Source: Brachionus manjavacas (Eukaryota; Rotifera; Eurotatoria; Ploima; Brachionidae). From it: a stretch of 64,000 bases of DNA. This document shows, piece after piece, positions 13,176 through 23,457 of the stretch. Position 1 is the stretch's first letter. Each line of letters starts with the position of its first letter. Location of the stretch: contig JAHQIY010000007.1 of NCBI GenBank assembly GCA_019054805.1, positions 4,283,501 to 4,347,500 of the forward strand, in the 5' to 3' direction. The notes beneath the pieces were generated by a model, which had not been told where the DNA came from, did no database searches, and saw only the letters and a program-made list of their open reading frames with translations. Both the position numbers and the translations under genes were made by a program.

Positions 13176-13462
13176 GTTGGATTCTTTATCAGATTTTTTA
13201 TTTTATATACTTTCAAAGATTGTCTTTTACTTAAATTTATTTTAGTTTTTCTGTTACGGTTCATTTCATGATCATTTTATTTTTTAAAAAGATGAATTTT
13301 ATTTTAAGCTCAATGAATATTTTCGAAACAGTCAAAATGTCACATTTTAAAACGCATGATCATTATTAATTTTTTTTTCAAACTTTTCATTTTCATAAAA
13401 TTTTAATGATTACATTTTTAATACAAATTTTGTTTTATCTTTTTTATTTTTTTTGTCTTAAC

Positions 13463-13761
13463 CAGAGTTGTTTAAAGTCAAAGAGTCAAATTCTTTCACA
13501 TAAATGCGGCCGCCATAAAAAAGTTATGCTTAGAATGGTAAAAATTAAAATATTTATAAAAATTGACTTAATTTTTAAGTGAAATTATACCGTTCGCGTC
13601 CACATGAATTTTTTGCCGTTCCATGAACTTATTAAGGCGGCCACATTTATATCAAAGACCTTGACTTAATGACTTTTTACTTAGAAAAAAAAAAAATAGT
13701 CAAAAGACTTTTTTTTTAAATTGACCTGAAAATGACCTTTTCTGACTTTTGAGGAAGTTTG
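13463..13761. mobile_element. hAT-type MITE with perfect 8-bp target duplication
   Basis: A 299-bp element beginning CAGAGTTGTTTAAAGTC and ending GACTTTTGAGGAAGTTTG, flanked on both sides by the 8-mer GTCTTAAC (13455-13462 and 13762-13769). CA..TG-type ends with imperfect inverted repeats sharing AAAGTC/GACTTT, plus 8-bp duplications, are hallmarks of hAT transposons. There is no coding capacity. Inside is a second short inverted repeat around GCGGCCGCC (13502) and GGCGGCCAC (13636). Confidence 0.75.
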
Positions 13762-13769
13762 GTCTTAAC

Positions 13770-14199
13770 CTTAATCTATTCAAAATATAAAAACTCAATT
13801 GGTTTGTTTTTTACCTGAAAATTTTAAATTTTTCTTAAGTAACCTCTGTTAATTTGAGTAATTAATTTATGATAAAAAAAATCAAATGATAACATAAATT
13901 TTACTAACTCAAATTTTATTTTTCTTAAATAGTCTTCACACACAAGCTTTGAAAATAAATTTACCTTTGAGTCAAAAAATGAATTGCTTCAAATTCATTT
14001 ATCGAAAACAAAGTTCTTTTATATTTTATTTATTTGTTTATCTGTGTTGAGCTAAAGATCTTTTAAATCAAAAAAATCAAAAAATTTATAAGTAAAATAA
14101 TTTGATTCGAAACTGTTTGTCTTTTATACTTCAATTTCATAAACAAAAATTTAGATATATATTATATGGCGGTCGTATTTAAAGGTAATCGTTAGCGTT
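13770..14199. other. Intergenic, no gene seen
   Basis: A/T-rich spacer between the hAT MITE and a Tc1 relic; no motif recognised. Confidence 0.45.
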
Positions 14200-14530
14200 C
14201 TTTTTTTAGAAGTTCAAATAAGAGTAGCAAAACATGAAGATTCAATCAAAGTAGTACGAAAATTTGAGATTAATGTTGAAATCTAATATGGCATATTCAA
14301 AAAAAATTTATTAATGAATTGATAAAAATGATAAGGTCAAAAAAAGCTCAATTTTTGATTTTGTTTTTGTAGATGAAACAAGCATTATAGTTTATGATAA
14401 GCCGCATTTAAGACTTTTCTCGTCTCAACCAGAAGCATTACCATGTACATCCAAGTTTAAGAGTAAAATTCATATCTGGGGTGGGATATCTCGTAAAGGA
14501 ATTAAAAAATTCGCAGTATATTTTATCTCT
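14200..14530 (+). pseudogene. Tc1/mariner transposase fragment (first catalytic Asp region)
   Basis: The plus strand near 14362-14520 reads FVDETSIIVYDKPH, then KIHIWGGISRKGIKKF. FVDE..F and VWGGIS.KG are the first catalytic block and the following conserved block of IS630/Tc1/mariner transposases. Upstream stops and the absence of the D34E part show a truncated, inactive copy. Confidence 0.7.
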
Positions 14531-14599
14531 TAAAAAAAAATTTGTTCTTTAGTTATCATTTCTAAATTAAAAAGGTAATTATAGAAAATATGGATCAAT

Positions 14600-15215
14600 T
14601 TTTGAAAAGAAATAGAGAAATGGAAAAATGTATTTGACGCACAAAAATAGTATATAAAAATTTTTTTTGCGCATAAACACAAAAAAATTAAGTAACCTAT
14701 AAAGATTCAGTCATAATAGCATATAAAATTAGTCTCGGATATAATAAAATAAGTTAAACCTAAAAAAAAAAACTATAGCATAAAAAAACATAACTTAATC
14801 AATATTCAATGCTGACTTGGCCTTTGGTAATCGACAACGTTTTTTTTTTAACTTGAGTTTCTTCAGTATTACCTAGTTCAACGTTAGCTTATTTGAACGA
14901 CCTCATCTTTTTGTCAGTTCAGCAGCTTCCGAATTTTGAAAGACCTTTTAAACTTACTTGAGATGATCTATTGCAGTAACTTCAGATAATGGAGCCACTT
15001 TAGATACTTGAGCTCCTATCGAAAAGTTTTGATGAAAGGTCTTTTCTTTTTTTCCCTCGTCTGGGTCGAGCAACGAATTACCTTGGAAAAAGATTTTTAA
15101 TACTTTAATAGAAAAAAATATACGATAAAAAAAAAAAAAAAAATTTTAACTTTTTATTCATTAAGCGATAGTTAAATTTTTATGCATCAAAACCCCTCGT
15201 CCGAATAGAATCTGG
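14600..15215 (-). repeat. Inverted, decayed copy of the 53.6-54.4 kb repeat
   Basis: Read on the minus strand, this matches 53610-54400 in order: GACGAGGGGTTTT, GACGAGGGAAAAAA, AAGTATC..AAGTGGCTCCATTATCTGAAGT-like sequence, GAACTA.GTAATACTGAAGAAACTC, and ATATTGATTAAGTTATG. The reading frame seen in the other copy is broken here, and the other copy carries an extra block of about 140 bp. No ends or target duplication were defined. Confidence 0.7.
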
Positions 15216-15227
15216 AAAAAATGAGTT

Positions 15228-15830
15228 AAGGACCGAATCAGATAGTTGGACCATTGAGGTCAACGACAAGCTCTTGTCTAGTTGAGACAAATTCAACAAC
15301 TCAACTTAACCGTGGTCAAAAAAGCAAAATCAAACGACTAGCGATGTCGGCTTTAATAAGTAGTACAATACCGCAACGAGAACTTTAAAATTATTGTTGA
15401 ATGATGAGAAACTATAAACTACCGTTTATGTCATTAAATTAGTTAGAAATTTTTTTTAATTATATAAAAATTGTTTATTTAATTTTAACGTAATATCCCA
15501 AGTTAGCTCCCAAAGCCAAAAATCTAGTGTTAGAAGCATTTTCTAAGAAATAGTCAGACACCTATTTGTGTACGCTCAATTGATCAGAATGAGACAGAAA
15601 CATTTTTTCAAGCAAAAAATCAAATCAAAAGACATTCTCAATCTGATCCACAAGAAAAAGAACCGAATAAAAAATTACTTGTCTCAGAAAACGAAAGTGA
15701 CAATGCCTTCGAGTTAGATTCAAACATTTCAACTACTGAATATTGAATTCAAGTAGATCAATCGAAAAACTCGAATATAGTTGCTCCACAAACTTCTACT
15801 CAAAACAGCTTTGAAAAAAATTCAGTTTGA
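15228..15830 (+). pseudogene. Unidentified coding-like remnant
   Basis: Two stretches have codon-like composition unlike the surrounding DNA. About 15230-15395 reads ETNSTTQLNRGQKSKIKR then LAMSALISST. About 15528-15828 reads HSQSDPQEKEPNKKLLVSEN then ESDNAFELDSN, crosses one in-frame TGA, and goes on VAPQTSTQNSFEKNSV. No start codon or splice context is convincing and the family is not recognised. Probably a dead gene or transposon fragment. Confidence 0.4.
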
Positions 15831-15944
15831 ACATAATGAATATGTCAGTGGATTTCCATGTTTTGCCATTACTTTCTCTAAGTTTTAATCTAAAAAGATA
15901 AAAATGCTATATTTTATAAAATATTTTTTGATAAGTTTGTTTTA

Positions 15945-16240
15945 CATTAGTTTATGAATTTGGTCAGGTTCTGAAGCTGTCTCTTCTTCCAATCTTCTAA
16001 GCGCTAAGGTAATCTCTTTAGTGCTAAAAGGCTCGTCAAATTTGCATTTTTTTTTAATCAAAAAATTCAAGAATATTATCAATTATTTCTCTATCTGTTT
16101 GTGTTTTAATTAGACCAATATTAGGATAAGTTTTTTTAAATTCACCAAAAAAAGTCGCTTTTTCTTTGTCAGTTTTAGTTCCTTTTTATTATAGATTAAA
16201 GTAGGTAAATTAGATTGTTTTTAAATTTTTGAAACAATTC
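15945..16240 (-). mobile_element. LINE ORF2 fragment, N-terminal edge of the RT domain
   Basis: The minus strand reads FGEFKKTYPNIG, and in a shifted frame KFDEPFSTKEITLALRRLEE ending SEPDQI. This resembles the conserved entry to non-LTR reverse transcriptases (EPFT..EL..AL..LK...APGPD.I). It is short, shifted and inactive. Confidence 0.55.
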
Positions 16241-16819
16241 TAGTTAAAATATTTAAGTTATTTATTATTCTAGTTAAAATTCTAGTAAAAAATATTTTTA
16301 ATCTTAAGTATAAATGCCACAAATAAAAAGCCGTAATCTCAGACATTTAATTTTTGATATTTTTGAAATTAAAAAAAAAGTAAAGAAATTTACCAGTTTC
16401 AACAAAAATCAGAACAAAAATTTTTACGATATAACCTGACAAAGGCTATTAGAATCGAAATTAGTGTGTCTGACAAAGTATGAGTATGTCTGTAAAGTTT
16501 ATGATTTGAAGCACTATAAAAAATAATTTTGATTTTACCTTTTACATTTTTTAAAGAAATAAAATTCAGAGAAAAATAAAAAAATCATCATTATTATAAT
16601 TCAAAATCTAAATTTTATATTAAAAAACATGCGTTTTAGAAAGAGAAATATATAATTAATAAAAAATTTTTAATTATTTCTAAAATTTACTATATTTGCG
16701 ATGATTTGTTGATTTTATTAAGAATTTTACCTTTTACAATTTTTAATTCTCAAAATAGTAATTTTATGTGAAACTTCGCAAAAACCTCAGATCAAATAAA
16801 CTTTGTAAATTAAATATAT
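16241..16819. other. Intergenic, no gene seen
   Basis: A/T-rich DNA between two LINE fragments; no coding signal. Confidence 0.45.
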
Positions 16820-16820
16820 T

Positions 16821-16859
<39 letters not shown>

Positions 16860-16917
16860 GAGTAGTAATAGTAGTAGTAGTAGGAGTAGTAATAGTAGTA
16901 GTAGTAGTAGTAGTAGT
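16820..16917. repeat. (TAG)n microsatellite, 3' tail of LINE-2
   Basis: About 98 bp of TAG repeats with a few AGG and AAT interruptions. It lies exactly at the 3' end of the minus-strand LINE-2, so on the element strand it is a (CTA)n tail. The intact LINE at 23.4-27.5 kb also ends in a shorter run of the same trinucleotide. Confidence 0.85.
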
Positions 16918-19330
16918 TTTTGCAGTATAGATATTTCTTTCTACACTAACGATCAAAAGCGTTTAGCCTTATAAACTAGGGCTTTGGAAGACTTTGCTTT
17001 TCACCATTCCAAAGACTTCATTGTCAATGACTGCTTTGAAGCCATTTATTGTTTGCGCACTAACAGTATTAACTGATAAACTGTTCCATAATTTTACGCA
17101 GCGATTTGTTAAGAAATTATATTTTAAAGAGCCTCTCCGATTTATTTCTCGGACTAATCTATTGTCATGTGGTCTTCTTAGGCTTTTTACACCGCAAGCG
17201 AAATTGATGCCATTTGTTAACGTTACTTTTTCAAAAACTTTAAAAATTTTGTGTATTTGAATTAAATCTCCCTTAAACCACGATTTTCAAGTTTCATAAG
17301 ATTTAAGTTTTTCAATCTTTCTTCATAAGACTTGGTTCTGGTATAATCATTCAGTTTTGTCGCTCTTCTTTGCACTTTTTCAAGAATAATAATGTCTTTT
17401 TTTAAATACGGATTCCAGGTTTCTACTGCATACTCCAGATGGGGTCTCACAAGTGATGTTTAGAGAAGTCTTAATGAATCTCGGCTAAGGTTCTTAAAAG
17501 AATTTCTTATTTGACCCAGTATTCGGTTAGCTTTCATAGCTGCTACAGTACATTGTTTATTTCATTGCGGTCGTCTTTTTTGATAATGGTCGTATTCTAT
17601 TTTAAAGGAGTTCACGGTCTTAGTTGCGACTATGTCGTCTGGCAGTTCGTTCCATGCATTAGCTATCCGATTGATGAAGAATTTGTGTCTTTGCTGACAA
17701 GATGCCACGATCTCACACCGTAGTTGACTTCTCTTTGTGTCTCTTCTCTTAATTTTAAGTCGTCAGCATATCCAAGACAGAAACTGTTGAGGCTCTCAAG
17801 GAGATCATTGATATAAATTATAAATAGGATTGGACCAAGTACGGATCTTTGTGGTACTCCGCTTTTAACTACTTTCCAATTTAATACATCATTACCTAAT
17901 ACAACTCGTTGTACCAGCCCAATCAAAAACGACTCAATCCAGCTTAGAAGTTTACCATTTATACCATTTGATTCAAGTTTTATTATCAATTTTCCATGCA
18001 AAACTTTATCAAAACACTTTGATAAGTCAGTATACACATTGTCAAAATTTTTGCCTTTTTCATATTCATAAGTTGCTTTATCAATGAACTCTAATAGGTT
18101 TGTTGCACATGATCTGTAAGGAAGAGACCCGGGCTGTTAATTAGATATTAAATTGTATTCTAGTAAATAGTTCATTACCTCATCCCTCAGCATTCTTTTC
18201 ATTACCTTGCCGACTATTGAAGTAAGTGAAACCGGTCTATAATTTTTGATATCGATTTTTGATCCATTTTTATGAATTGGAGATACATTTGCTTTCTTCC
18301 ATAATTTTGGTAGTTCACCCTCATTAAACTATTTTATAAATATCAATGAAAGTACCCATGAGATTCCTTTATAGCAATTTTTACATGGATAGACAATGAG
18401 ATCAAACTTTTAAAAAATCATTTTCCTTTCTCTACTTTTTGTACCTTTTCAAAATATTAATTTATTTGGCCCTGTTCCTTTTTGTACTTTCTGTACTTTT
18501 TGTACTTTTTCTAATTAATTCGGGTATGCTGAAGGTAAGAAAAATATTAGTTAAATATAAAATTTATATTTAAAATATTGATTAATAAAAGGTTTTTTTA
18601 TTACCATTAAGAACAAAAAGTACAAAAAGGAACAGGGCCAAAAAAAATAATATTCTGAAAAATTACAAAAAGTCCAGAAAGTACAAAAAGGATAAGGGCC
18701 AAATAAATTAATTAGAAAAAGTACAAAAAGTACAGAATGGATTTTTACTTTTAAATAATTTCATTGTCTATACCTCTTTTCTCTGGCTTAAAGATGACGT
18801 CCGGGTTCAATATCAGCAATCTGACTGTTCTTTTAGGAAAATTAATATCTCTCTCGGTTTCACTCGGCAAGTTGAAAACCAATTTAAAAAAGTCATTTAT
18901 TATTTTTACAATATCTTTATGTTCTGTAATTAATTTTCAATCAACTTCAATAGCATCAAGCTGACTTCTAGTTTTCCTCTTACTATTTATGTAGTTATAA
19001 ATAAGTTTCGGTTTTTTTTGAGTGTTTTGCCAAGAATAGTTCGAAGTCATGGACAGCTTTTCTGATTGCTCTCGAGCATTTATTTCTAGATTTTTTATCT
19101 GATGAAAACAAAAGATTAGTTTTAAAATTTGTCTCCTTGAATCTATACCAGAGCTTATTTTTTTATTTAACCATCTGCTTGATTTTAGTGTTAAGGCACT
19201 TCGGCCTTGTTCTGTTTTTTCTTGAGCTTTTATTTGGAGAATTGCGCAATGATATCCAATTAAGTTCTTATGTGAATATATCATATATTTGACTTGAGTC
19301 CATATTCTAAAAAATTTTAGCCCAGTCATG
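16918..19330 (-). mobile_element. LINE-2: degenerate CR1-like retrotransposon, 5' truncated
   Basis: From 19330 downward the minus strand shows the ORF2 linker (KKPKLIYNYINSKRKTRSQL), then RT blocks: LWKKANVSPIHKNGSKIDIK with NYRPVSLTSIVGKV, YTDLSKCFDKVLHGKL, SGVPQRSVLGPILFIIYIND and GYADDLKL, then the C-terminal MRPHLEYAVETWNPYLKK and LEKVQRRATK. Several stops and shifts (for example after LISN) make it inactive. It is related to, but clearly diverged from, the LINE at 23.4-27.5 kb. A TA-flanked MITE interrupts it at 18393-18768. The endonuclease domain and ORF1 are missing. Confidence 0.88.
18393..18768. mobile_element. TA-flanked fold-back MITE nested in LINE-2
   Basis: Ends read GACAATGAGAT and, inverted, ATTTCATTGTC, flanked on each side by TA. 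Inside, long inverted repeats built from TTTGTACTTTTTGTAC and GGCCCTGTTCC face one another, so the whole 376 bp can fold into a hairpin. No coding capacity. The LINE-2 reading is interrupted exactly here, which makes the insertion younger than LINE-2. Confidence 0.75.
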
Positions 19331-21717
19331 ATTCGTCTTTTATGACTAAGAAATTTGCTTTAATATTTATTGAATAAAACAAAGAAACTAAAATTAAAAT
19401 ATCCTGTTCAAAAAAAATTATGGCCATTTTATTTTATTCCAAAATGTAATAATTTTAAATTGATGTTGTTTTAATCAAATTGAAATCAGTGACTCGAAAA
19501 CTGAGTATTTAAAAAAAAAATATTTAAGCAAAATTTAACTGACAAAAAAATTAAACTTTAATAATTAAATACAAAGTATTATCTATAAATGAAAATTACC
19601 ATTGTTTTATTTAAAAACGCAATTCCAGGGTAGTTGTTCGCTTATAATTTAAAACTAAATCATATTATTTTATATCTCATTTAAATTTATTAAGAGGCTA
19701 AATTTCTAATTCATATAATTTAAAATTTTTTAAATATTTTGGATTTATTTAGAAATTCAATTAAAGGATAAATTAGATACTTTTTTAAAGCTTTTTCAGA
19801 AATTTTTTGGTTTAAATTATGTAGTAGAACAATAATAGCTTTTAGACAAGGAATTGAACAATCTGCAGTGATTCGAAAACTGAGTAAAAAGGTTTAAAAA
19901 GTTAGTTGGCGTAAGTGGTCAATTATTGTTTAAATTTTTTATTTAAATTTTTCTCTTTTTTTTTCTTTTTAATTCTTTAACGATATCCATCTTAACTATC
20001 TACTTAAATTATTTTATTTTATATCTCGAAGGAACCACATTACTAAGCTAACTTAGTTTTTTTTAATTAAAAAATTGGAATTTACATTTATAATTTAAAA
20101 CATAATCATTACGAAATTAATTTTTAGTCTGAGTATATGAAAATTTGATTGAACTGTTTATTTATGAATTTTTTTTTGAAATTAAATAAACTCGAACAAT
20201 TATTCAATTTCCTAAAGTTAAAAATTTTATTTAAAGAATTTAAATACTAAATCAGATACTATATTCGATTTTCAACACTTGTTGCGATTCAGATCTGCAT
20301 CTATCTCTTTAGTAATTTCGGATGAATTAAAGACTCCAAGAGAGGCCAATGAAGACTTTTGGCTCACAACGTGCTAAATTTAATTTAATTTTGATATTAC
20401 TCTTATCGTTAAATAATAGTTGTTATCATTATTTATATGAATAATTGCAGAATAAGACATTTTTGATTAATGGAACATTTTTTAATTTTAATTTATTAAA
20501 CAAGATTTTTTAAGTGTCAAAAAAATTCAGGTATTTTTGTTAATTAAAGATTTTATCTTTCAAAATCATTTAAAGTGTTAAGAACATGTTTTTTTTTTTA
20601 GTTTACAACTTTTGGAACCTTAGAAAACTTGTAATTTTTACCTAAAGAATTTTGAGAAGTTATTTAAAGGAATAAAAATCACTTTTTCCGCTAATATTAT
20701 GAATTCTTTTTAAGATATTAAAATTAAAAAATTTCCTTTTAAAATGATAATGTCTAATGCTTTCAAACTGTCATACATCAAAAATAAGAACTATTCATTC
20801 AAAGAAAAAAATCTCAGTACTCTAAATTTCTTTAAAAAAAACTATCCTCAACTGAATAATTTTTTACTCAAATTTATTATTTTAAGGTATTGTTTTCCAA
20901 ATAATAAAAAATTTATGTAGTGCTAAAAATCTAATAATTCTAAAAATAAATTCAAAAATTTCTATTCATGTTAGATAATTACAATTTTATTAAAAAAAAA
21001 TTCAAAATATTGATTCATTTAGAAAAAAATAAAAATGAAGTTTTTTTTATAGAGATTTTTACCAGAAACACTGCACAAAAAATCAATTTTATTTTATTTA
21101 TTTTTTAATTTTAACAAAATTAAGTTGAACACTTTTTTTTTATATCAAATGAACCTCTAAAACAAATAAAAAAAAATATTTATTTTGAATACGTTTTTTC
21201 TTATTTTCAAATTTTCTACACGCAATACCAAAAGCTCTGTCTCGAAATTCATATCATTTTGTGCAAAGAAATAAATTTAAAGTAAATTACCCAACACTTA
21301 TTAAGTAAAAAAAAGATCTATTAATGGTATTTAAATATGTTTAGATAAAAGACGAATTTTATTTGGACAAAAACGTAATTTAAAAACTTAGCTTATAAAC
21401 AGGCTCTTTAGATCGAATTGATTTTTTAAACCGGTTTGGCTTATTGAATCGGTTTTTCAATCGGTTCTACTTATTAATGGGTATAAGGAAAAATCTGTTT
21501 AAAACCGGTTTTTAATGAACGGGTCTACCAGTCAGGACAGAAATGAAACCAGAAGGTAATTTAATTGTCAGTGCTTGCTGATTTTGACTGCTGAATTATT
21601 TCAGCAAATGATAAGTTATTAAAATATAAAATTTAGGGATTTTTGTGAGGAATAATTAATATATAATCAATTTAATTCTGATTTTGTTCTAATAAAAAAT
21701 TTTCATTTTGATTTTTT
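19331..21717. other. Intergenic, no gene; one 82-bp repeat and CCGGTT boxes
   Basis: Mostly structureless A/T-rich DNA. It holds an exact 82-bp copy (19590-19671) of sequence found upstream of SP4 and SP5. Near 19489 and 19868 the pentadecamer-like GTGA(C/T)TCGAAAACTGAG occurs twice. Around 21430-21510 there is a cluster of (A/G)AnCGGTT boxes. No reading frame is convincing. Confidence 0.55.
19590..19671. repeat. 82-bp exact repeat, copy 1 (others 23057-23138, 28253-28334)
   Basis: Begins TGAAAATTACCATTG and ends AAATCATATTATTTT. It appears identical at all three positions. Copies 2 and 3 lie about 165 bp upstream of the start codons of SP4 and SP5 and are part of the 1.1-kb duplication; copy 1 stands alone, with unrelated flanks. 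Confidence 0.85.
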
Positions 21718-22893
21718 TCATAAAGTCATCATTGTTTTTATCCAAAAAAGATACTGCGGAACAATTGCGTAAATACTTGGCGCTTTGTTATTACAACGAA
21801 AAAAGGATTCCGGGTCTCTTAGCACATAGTTTGCCACGCCATACAATATCCACTTTTTCAATTCACCATCATAGAACATTAGTCCACTTCCAGAATCTCC
21901 AAAGCAAACATTTGCTTTATTTGGCGTCGGATCCAAAGCACATATATAATTTCCATTTACACTAAAATTTAATCTACAGTTTAAATCACTTATTACTTGA
22001 AGCTTTGCCTGCAACATTTCGTTTGAAAGTTCTGAGCGACCATTGAATCCTGTTGTAGAGCCCCTGAAAATTAAATTATCTAGAATCAATTTAAAAAGCA
22101 AGAATTTCTTAGAGCCTGTAGAGCAAAAAACCGAATACCAACCAGCCTGCTATGAATAAATATCTGTCATACAAAAATGTGTGTTCACTGGAGTCTGGCA
22201 AACAAATAGGCAATAAATCATCGGTAAAATTTAATGGTCTAGCCAGCTTTACTAGAGCAATGTCATTAATGCTAAACGTAGCACTGTACAAAGGATGGAT
22301 AAAAATTCGAGATACATAATGGATATCTGTTGGACCAGGCTTTTGATCCAAATTAATGGTGCTTGTGATAAAAATATAATTTGACGCATCATTTTGGAAA
22401 CAATGAGCTGCAGTAAGTACATGCTGGGAGGAAATTATTGTTCCAGCACATTTGTATTGAAAATCATTAGAAGTATTGGAACGCAAAGATAATATCCAAG
22501 GCCAGGAACCTTTTATTGCCGGTTGACCATTCATTATGCTGAAAAATAAATTAGCATTTAAGTTTTTTTCTGCCACACCACATTGTTTGATAGATTGGCC
22601 GCGACGTGTTGTAATATCCTCCTTTGTTGTGATTGTGGTTTTTGCTGCCTTGGTCTTTTTAGTCCTTGTACGTTTTATTCTGATTATTTTTGTTACCAAC
22701 TTTCGCTTTGGTTTTTTTGTCTTACTGAAATTAAACTTATCAAAGATGAGTTCAGGTCTTTTGGAACTTGAATTGCTGAAGAATCAATCAAAGTTGAATT
22801 AACAAAAGATAAAAACTGACTTGAATTTATAACTAATAAAATCAAGCAAATAGCAATTAGATTAATATTGAATTTAAAATTCTTATAAACCAT
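21718..22893 (-). pseudogene. Serine protease SP4, complete but frameshifted
   Basis: Exon 1 (22893-22143) and exon 2 (22063-21718) give the same architecture as SP3: signal peptide (INLIAICLILLVINSSQ), Lys/Arg-rich pro-region (RKLVTKIIRIKRTRTKK), pro-region Cys (QCGVA), activation site S-IMNGQ, and the triad LTAAHC, NDIALV, CFGDSGSG. At about 22711-22717 a run of seven T replaces the eight T found in the SP5 copy, shifting the frame between signal peptide and pro-region. With one base added, the joined exons would be in frame (366 codons). It may be a pseudogene or a homopolymer error. The catalytic half is nearly identical to SP3. Confidence 0.85.
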
Positions 22894-23381
22894 AATTAAA
22901 ATCTCAAGTATATTTTTCTTTTCTAATTTACGGTTTTTTTTTTATTCATCCATGTTGTCTCGGTTCATTTTTGAAAACTTGAGACAATGTCTCGTGTTGA
23001 CTAAAATTGATTCATTACTAAAACAATGAATCGCAACATCACGTTTATTTGACGTCTGAAAATTACCATTGTTTTATTTAAAAACGCAATTCCAGGGTAG
23101 TTGTTCGCTTATAATTTAAAACTAAATCATATTATTTTTTTGGAAATGAATATTTTTAATAATAGCTTTTTTTTGAATATTATATTTCATTTTAAAGAAG
23201 AAATGATATATTTTTTATGTTTAAAAAATTATTTTTGTTTTTTTTTATAAAAATCGAAAAAGAAAAAATGTCAAAATTTTTTAACAAAAATTCAAAAATT
23301 CTTCCATGTTTTTAGTCAATAAAAAAAATTTTAAAATAATTTTCAAAATTAAACAAAAGCCTTGTTATCTGATGAATAATA
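22278..23381. repeat. 1.1-kb direct repeat, copy adjoining the LINE 3' end
   Basis: 1,104 bp matching 27471-28575 (1,105 bp). The differences I can see are homopolymer lengths only (T7/T8, T10/T12, T8/T6). It contains the first half of SP4 and about 490 bp upstream of it. Its right end abuts the (TAG)n tail of the LINE exactly. Confidence 0.92.
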
Positions 23382-23457
23382 GTAGTAGTAGTAGTAGTAA
23401 TTATAATTGCTACGCTTTCGCGTTAAGTCCGGTTATATCCAGACCATAAGCAATAAT

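Noticed and set aside
13201..13210. TATA box of SP3 as a firm promoter call
   Set aside because: It lies about 30 bp from the start codon, which would leave almost no 5' UTR; kept only as a remark in the gene entry.
16820..16917. Regular repeat resembling an array
   Set aside because: It is a trinucleotide microsatellite without spacers; no CRISPR-like structure exists in this animal DNA.
16768..16974. Open frame encoding a poly-Ser protein
   Set aside because: It is the translated (TAG)n microsatellite at the LINE-2 tail.
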